From the NCBI RefSeq assembly GCF_051014685.1, contig NC_135056.1:1860001-1924000 (forward strand): a stretch of 64,000 nucleotides of DNA, given 5' to 3'. Positions 37,501-46,500 of this stretch are shown piece by piece. The notes under the pieces were generated by a model. It was not told where the DNA came from. It saw only the letters and a list, made by a program, of their open reading frames with translations, and did not search any database. A program made the translations under genes and the position numbers. The stretch's first letter is position 1. Each line of letters begins with the position of its first letter. The stretch comes from Ptiloglossa arizonensis (Eukaryota; Arthropoda; Insecta; Hymenoptera; Colletidae).

Positions 37501-40500
37501 TTTATATGACTGTTATGAATTATTGACTTTAGTAGAATTTAGTTTCACAGAAATAAATATTAACAACTTACCTTCTGTTGGGAATAACACAATATTGTTT
37601 CTGCTCAAGGCCCCCGGATACAGACTCCATGCTTACTTTAATACTAGATTCTGTCAGAAGTTTCCGTACAGGAAGTAATTTCTCGTATGTCCTTATTTTG
37701 GAATTTGCAGAAGCTTCATCATGAATTAGATTTTCATAATCAAAACTTTGGCAGTGTTTTTCTTCCGCTTTAAAGTATTTTTCACTGTCAACATAAAATA
37801 ATTAATTTTATTGAGAGTGTGAACTATTTTATTTCTAAAAAAATTTAAACAAACAAATTTTGTTAAAGATTGTATGCATAAAAATCATTCATACAATCAT
37901 TGTACTAGCAAATTTTATTTTATATATAAATTACATAATGAGGTGAACTATATTGACTAAATTAATTTTTTCAACAATTACTATATTTATCACTTACTCT
38001 AACTTCTTTATGTGAATTTAAAAATACTATTGTATAATATTAGTGATATACATTTGTGAATAGCACTAGGGAAAAATTATAATTAACATATTTTTTTTAC
38101 TTACCCTTGCTCAAATTCGAATTTAAAATCTTGAAAGCTAGATAGTTTCATTCTTTTATATTCAGAAGGTGTTAATGCAGCACCTTCATGAGTCAAAATA
38201 GAATTTCTTTTACTTCTGTAAATAAATAAAATTTTATTTTATGAATAATAGAAATATTACTAATAAATTACTAAATAATAAGAATTATAAATTACCCTAA
38301 ACAAAGATCCTCTGTGTCGAGTTTAAATTCCTCAATTGGTGGAATCCATACTAAGAAAGCAGGGTCCATTCCTAAATAAGATCCAGGAACAGCACTAGCA
38401 TTTGCTACATTATAATCATAGTAATCTAATTCCAATTCTGAATCAGGATTTGCTAAACTAAATTCTGATCCTGGTCCTTGCAAAAGTTTTTCACGATTTC
38501 TTCTTTCTTTTGTTTCTTTTCCACTTCCCAAAGTTGGTGTACTTGAAAGAATACTTTCAGAAATAGATTCCTATACATTTAAGAAATATATAAAATAATT
38601 ATGTTCTCTTATACTTAATAATTTATTTGATAGATCAGTATACCTTTTCTTCGGAACAATTAATTTCATTACTCTGATGTATGTTTGAAGTATTATTACT
38701 TCTACTATCTTCTAATTTTTCATTTTCTGCTGCTTCTGGACTATCAGAATCTATTGTCTGTAATCTGCACAATAAATATATTGTAACTAGATTACAGTTT
38801 GCATGTCCTTTATGAGTTTATTAGGTAATTTATAAATTACAGAAAATTGTAAGTTTTGTACATTTAAGTATTAAATATGAAATAATAATTCTAATATTAA
38901 TGATCAATGAAACAGATTTTTAATTCGTTATCAAAAAATAGGTTATTGATTATTGCAAATAATTTTAACTCGATAAAAGATAGATGTGTACATAAAAAAA
39001 CTAATAATATTACTCTCTCTTTAATAATAATAACTTTCATAAATTTCTTTATAAATAAGGAAACAACAGATATCTTCATAAATTAAAGAATTGTTGTTCT
39101 AAATATAAATTAAACTTACTTTACAGGATAGGCATATTTTACTTCTGGTTTATTGTAAACAAGGATACTGGAAGCTAATAATAATTTATCATAGTTTGAT
39201 TTTGTTGATGTTTCATCAGAAAAAGTTTCCAGAGTATTGTTCAATTTTAATGTACTAGAACTCAGTGTAGAGCCATCATTGTATCTGAAGTTTAAAAGTA
39301 ATAATTGCTCTTTAAAACGTATAATTAATTTTCTTTTTATTATTGTAGGATTTCAAAGTTTATTACTATCCTTTAAAATTAGTAATTTCATTACCATTCT
39401 TACCCAGTTAATGTGTCAGTGCTATTATATTGTTCTTCTGTATTGCACAAAGTTTCTTTTGCAGAATCTTTTACAGTTGCTTCTATCATTGATATCACAT
39501 CAGAAATAATTGTACTTGTAGACAAGAATTTCAATCTTCCAGGCATTAATTCTAATTATGATACAGATTTTTGAACAATCGTTAATTTATAGTAAATTTA
39601 AAAGTGTAATATTATTTAATAACATTTTTTAATTGAGGATAGTCTTAAAATACAAAGTTTATGTTATTCATACGATAATCAGATATTTATAACTGTCTTT
39701 AAATGCATAATATAGTAATCTTCAGTTTCAAGGCAGAATTTTGTCCTCAAATTCAAGAACAAGTCATTCTTACTATTCTTTATGTCTCTCCAGCGCGAAG
39801 ACATCACGTCAACCGTTGTCTCGAACAATTGATAAATATAAAGCCAGCTAAATAACTGAGATGACCCTAAAATTCAAGGTAGTTGCTGGACTTGATTCAT
39901 TGTCTTAAAACTGAAGATTACTGTACTCGAAAGTAGTTTGATCCTTATAAATATGATTAAACAATAAAGGATACAATTACTTATTTTTACCAGAAACATC
40001 GTTGAAAGTGTCCAGATCCTCAGCAATACGATACTTTCTATATTTTATAATAAACTGCATGGTTAAAAAGATAGAAATGATAAACATAAGGATTAAAAGC
40101 AAAGCAGTTACTAAATGCGCTGGTTTCCAAAAAATCCATTCTTTTTCGATGTTCGTTGAATTTATTTCAGAAGGCACAACAGTTATACTTCCATTTCTTT
40201 TTAAATATTTTTTATCTGTAATGGAATCAGAACAAATTTCTTAAACTTTCAAAAGGATTGTAACCATTTAGTTTCTGTGAAATTAAATTTAAACAAATAT
40301 TTTTACATTATTTCTTTTACAAGTTATGCAATCCTTTCGATTATTTTTAAATGGAACAAATCTGAAGTAGATTGAATTTTTACCTAGTACAGCTGCATGA
40401 GCAAGAAAACCACCAGTGCAAATATCTTCAGATGCTGTGAGTTCGTCGCTAAAAAATTCCAATAGTAAATTTTCTCCAGAGCTAATTAGTGTCTTTGTAA

Positions 40501-43500
40501 TAAACTGCATTTTATCCGAAGAAACATCAGATAAGAGATCAGCATTTAAAGAATTACCATCTCGGACACGAAAATACTGTCCCGGGCAAGGAAATTGTAA
40601 CTGATCTAAATGTAATCCAATTACGAAATTCGTTTGTGCCTAAATAAACCAAATTAAATATACATAATTAATGAGTAGACTCCTATTAATATGGACATCA
40701 TTTTAGACACTATTGTATTGTTTGATTAATCTTATAGAGGAAAAGAAACAAGTTAACGATTATTTTTTTCTTATCTTAAAGACTATTTTACAAAATAGAT
40801 AAATGTATTGAAATTATTGTAAAAAAAGGATATTATACGAAAATCATTTTTTAACGTATTTAAAAAGACCGAAAATTCCTTCCCATTTTTGGAATCATTA
40901 TTTAATAAGAGTAACAAAATTTTATTCTGCGACTATTTAGTCGTTAAAATATTTAATTAATTCATAATCCATTGTTAAATATAGTGTTTTGCATTAATAT
41001 TCGGGCACTGTGCTACTCGAGAAATTATTACACTTTTTAATTATTTATAATAATATTACTGAATTTATTGTTTTATAATATAATAAAGTATTTATTATAG
41101 TTAGTGAAAAAGTAAATTATGCCGCTAGTACATATTGTTTGTAAATGTTGCGTCGCAAATATTGAGAAATAAATTACCATTGTTCATCATAAAGGAAAAA
41201 CCTTCTTTGATAAAAAGAACTGGCGAACAGCTGCCTGCCGATCGAGGAAAAGGAAAAATCATACCGAAAAGTAATCAAATTATTAAATATAAGCAAGAGT
41301 ACTGTTGCAGACATTGTATATCGATATATTTGTGAGGATTGAATCGATTCAATCCTTCAACAGGGTCGTTAAAAATTACTATATTCTCGCGATCAACATA
41401 AGATAATAAGGAAAATAAGGGAAGATCCCGGACAAAGTACTTCAAAATTAATAAGAGAATTATTTGAAGAATCTGGGAAAAAAGTGCATCCGGACACAGT
41501 GTGACGGGTATTGAAAAGCTATGGTTACAACAGCAGGATTCCTTGTAGAAAGCCATATATAATCGAGGCTAATCGGAAAAAAAGTCTGAATTTTACTAAA
41601 GAATCTGTTTATGAAGATCAGTCGTGATGGAACAATGTAATATTTGCAGACGATAGCAAATTTAATCTTCATGGATCCGATAAACGTAAAATGGTATGGC
41701 ATACAGTAAATGAAGAATTAAAAATTAAAATTTTAGAGCCGATAATGAAACTTGGAGATGGAAATGTAATTGTACGGGCTTGTCGACTATCGGTGTATTT
41801 CGATTGCAGATGTAGGTGAACTAGTTTTTATTGACGGTATTATGGACAAAAATACTTTTAAATTTTATCAGGACAATGATCCTAAACGCAAATGAAGAAT
41901 TGTACAGGAATATTTATTATACAAGTGTTCCAAAAAATTGAATATTTACTATACAAATGTTGCACCCTGCACCTCAATCGCCAAATTTAAATTTAATTGA
42001 AAATTTATAGGATCAATTGGATCGTAACATTCGTACAACATCTATAAAAACAATAATGGAATTGAAGGAACGTTTGTCAGAAGAATGGAAACGTATTCCA
42101 CAGGAATATTAAAAAGAAATTATATGAAATATGCCTAAGCGATTATATGAAATAATAATACAGAAAGATCAATCGACGAAATATTAATATTATGACAATA
42201 TGGTTAAAAAATATACATATTTTATATAAAATTAATATTACTTGTTCGAAATTAATGCAATATTGTCCGAATATTTTTGCGACGTCAAATTTTGACACAA
42301 TTTAGTGTTATGTGTTCTTTGTTATGCAAAAAACTATATGGCATAAATAATTAAAATTTATGTTTCCACTAACTATAATAAGTACTTCATTATATTGGAT
42401 AACAATCAATTCAATAATACTATTATAAACAATCAACGAGTGTAATCATTTCTCGATCAGCATGGTGTCCAAATATTAATGCGAATCATTGTATTAATTT
42501 ACTGTTTTCTTAGTAGACATCGATTATTACTTTTCTGAGTTTAGTAATTTCAACATATTACCTGTAAGAGCCAGAAAGATCGCCCAGGGCATGCTTGAGT
42601 ATTGGCTCCTAGAATTTTTCTAGACAGTTGTCCTTGTAATTTAATGCGACATCCGCATCGACATTGTGATCCAATTTCAGCTACGATTTCTGGTTTTGTT
42701 GCAACTGAAATTGCACCATGACATTCAGAACTTTCGATTCGATTATGCACTTCATTTTTTTTTGAATCTTCTGAAAATATTTTGCCACAGAATTCAGTTT
42801 CTACTGCCTTTCCCTATAATTTAATAATAACTCTGAAATTTAGTCGTTCCGTAGTTGTTATTCAAAACGAAAGTTTTTTTTTCTAAAATCTACGCAAAGA
42901 ATTTTAATTTAGATTATTTAATAAAATAATTAAAGAAAATAATGTACCTGACAAAATTTTGCTCCATATTTTGGAGGAGGGGCATCGCAAAAACGATAGC
43001 GATTTCGAATTCCTCCAAAACATGAACTGCTACAAGGAGTCCAAGAACTCCAAGGCCCCCAACCAGCGGTATCGCCTTCTGTGTAAATCAAAATAAATTT
43101 AATAAAACACGTTGTAAATATTATTACAACTTCAAACATAAAGCAAGTATTGTAACAAATATTTTAAGGACTTCAAAACTTTACAAAGATTAAAAAGTGT
43201 CATGAAATTTCTTTTAAATTTTTAATTATTCTCTCTGTAACGCTTTTTTTACTTTTATCATTTTCTTTCTCTTAGAAGTAAACTTAATAAGACTAGTGAT
43301 GGAATTTGTCGGCTTGAATGAGTGTACGTTTTAAGCACGAAGATTATACATATGTATTATAACTTACAATTGAAACATTTTTAGACTTGTGTTCGTACAA
43401 TTCTTGGAACTTTGACTATCAACTCCAAAAATACTTTGCATATTTTTATTAGCTAGACTATGCAAATTCCAAGTGTTTGTTAATGACGAATTTATTCAAA

Positions 43501-46500
43501 TTTGCGTATAATACAAAATGTAACGTAAGGTAAGTCATGCAATTTCAATGTGGTTAAGTCTCATTTACGATTGACAGTAGAAAGAAGTGACAGATGAAAA
43601 AGTTTAACGGTTTAATATTGCCTAAAATTTCCTTCAACACTTTCGTTTTCACAAGTGTACTTATGCACCTGCATCTGAGAGCTACAATTACACTTTCCTA
43701 AAAAATAAAATTGTATACGGTAGCGAGAAACGTTCCAAATAAATGTTATTTCTTTTTACATAAGCTATCCAGAAATTCAGAAATGTATGTGCCATTCCAT
43801 TAAAAAAAATAAAAAGTTGTACCCCCTCCCCCTTTCACCGTGATGTCCAATTGCAATACCTCGTATTTTGTTATTATCCTTAGTAGTTTCTGACAAAACA
43901 GCTTATAATATTTTATATGAAACACTGTGCATGTACAGGGTGCTTCAGGGTGATCAACCTAAATATTTGCCTTATTTATTCTTAAATTATTATAAAATTT
44001 TTCTCAATGTTATCCTTTTTTGGTTACTCCACATTTCCTCGTCATCTGATTCAACGGCTTTTACATTTTCTATCCAATATTATATTTATACATCTATCTT
44101 TGACACTTCGAGTAGAACTGAAAAAAGATCGGAAACAGCTAATATTTACGTTTGAAAACGAATCTGTGAATCTTATCCTATATGTCACGTAAATGTTTAA
44201 GGAATTTTAATTATCTTCGGGCATAAATATCTCGAGATTGAATGATCGGAACGATATGGCTATTAAAGTTGTTGAATTTGTTTTATTTTTTTATGCTTTA
44301 TACAGATATCGATAGAAAAATATAGAATTTCATTCTACCTTTACATGTGCTCTTAAAATTGTGTAACTTTGTTCCGAGAGGTTGTTTCGTACAATAAGAT
44401 AAGTATTTCGGATAATCCCATCTAGCTGAAGCACCCTGTATATACATGTATAAACCAATTTTTTGTATTGTTCTATATGTAAAAATATCAAAGAGCGGAT
44501 AAAGTAATGTTTCGTTAATTGCCATGGTTTCTACTTCATTAGTGGTCGCATCATTATTTTTTCCACTTAGCCGTATCAATTTGTTTTCATTCTTCCTTAT
44601 TCTTTAACTGTATCTAATTTTTTATTCTTCCTCAGTCTTGGGTACGACGTATTGTATTTACGAGAGGGCAAGTATAAAAAACTTGTTCGGCTGTTTTATA
44701 ACAAATATAAAACATGTTCGGCTGTTTGTATTAACATTCAATAGTTCATAAAATTCATATTTTAGTTTCAGTTTCAGTCTCACCGCGACAAACTGTTTTT
44801 CTTACACTCTAAATTACAATTGAATTTATACAGAAAGTAAGATTTCATAATGGTCTTTTTTCGCACTAATTATTTTGTATTGAAATTTTCTTTCGAAGGA
44901 AAAAAAAACTTAAATTATTTCCTATACGATTCTTTATTATACATGTACATCTCATTTTAGTGAATGACATTTGTCACACGAACTTTTAAAACAGAAATTT
45001 TATACGCTATGAACATCCAATAAATGTCACAGCTTAATGTCAATATTTTTTATGAACATCATTAAGAAACATTATAATAATTGACTCTCATTTCATATAA
45101 AGAATCTATAATAAAAAAAAATATTAATCATGTATTTTATGCAATATACTTTATGTTTAGCATTTTTTATATTTATATGTATTTGGCAATAAAGAATAGT
45201 AAAAGATATAGTCGAATATTTTCAATTATAATTCATCATACAATTTTTATTATTTATTAAATTATTGTGTGTTAACACAAGTAGCCATGTAAGTTATATA
45301 TTTTGCGGATCTCACTCTATCTAGAAAGTTCTCATTGTCAGTAACTATAATATACGAGGTATATACATATGTATATGAAAATAAAAAATAATTAAAGTTC
45401 AACAATTTTTTTGTATTATAAAATCGAACACTTGCGATTTGCGCTGTCTTTCTCTTTTTCCCTTTTTAATGCAACTTTAGACACTCAAGTGTACCGTAAA
45501 TTATTCATTTCTCGATATCTGCATCTTACTATTTTTACGTATAAAATAATAAGTAGAATTGAATTATGTACAAAAACATAGAATTTATTTAAAAAAATAT
45601 TTTTCCATTTTTAGATACTATTGAACTTTCCAACTTTTTCTACTATCAATAGTAAAGGAGATATGTCTGAATCAAATTGCATAGCTCGCGCTTGTATGTG
45701 TGTATGTATCTATCTAGTATGATTCTTATAAACTGATCGACCAATATAATTATCTTTAACATTTCAGAATAATATTGAAGAGACATTCGTACGGGAAAAT
45801 TTTGATTCAAAGCGGCGCGTTATATAACAAAAACGATTTTGTTTTTGGTTTTTAACTTTAAGAAAATAAAATACTATTTATATTATGAGGTGATAATTAT
45901 TGTTAAAATAAGTTCAGCAACTCTAATAATTTATTACAGAGTTCTATTAAAGATCAAAAATATAATACGAAGTAGTATCAAAAATATAAAACTTACATCC
46001 CAAATTGTAAGTTTTCACGTTAAATATTCTCTGAATATCGAATTTCGATCTGTCACCTATCAACGAGATGTAATTTAAAAATTACATTCTCATGTTTGTG
46101 GCCTTAAATAATATTGTTTCATATGTCACTAAATTTATCTTAAAAGTGGCCGTTACTTCGTAGAGTAAAAATTATGACAGAACATTTGAAGAAAACGAAA
46201 TTGATGGTTGAGATCACCTTAAATCAGTATTTTCCAAACTGGGGAGCATTTTGCAATCTAAAGAGAGCACGAAAGAAAATTTTTAACCTGCTACGATATG
46301 GATAACTTAAACATTTTTCTATTAACATATTGATAGGAGTATACTTTTCTTGTCTATAGACCAGCACTATTAAGTGCAGGGATCCTCCACGCGCCTACCT
46401 CCCCTCCCAACTGTTCCTTTTCCACACTGCATAGATACACCATTTAGAACTGAAAAGAAGACAAGACTAAGGAATGCGGATACGATTGGTCCCAATAGTT

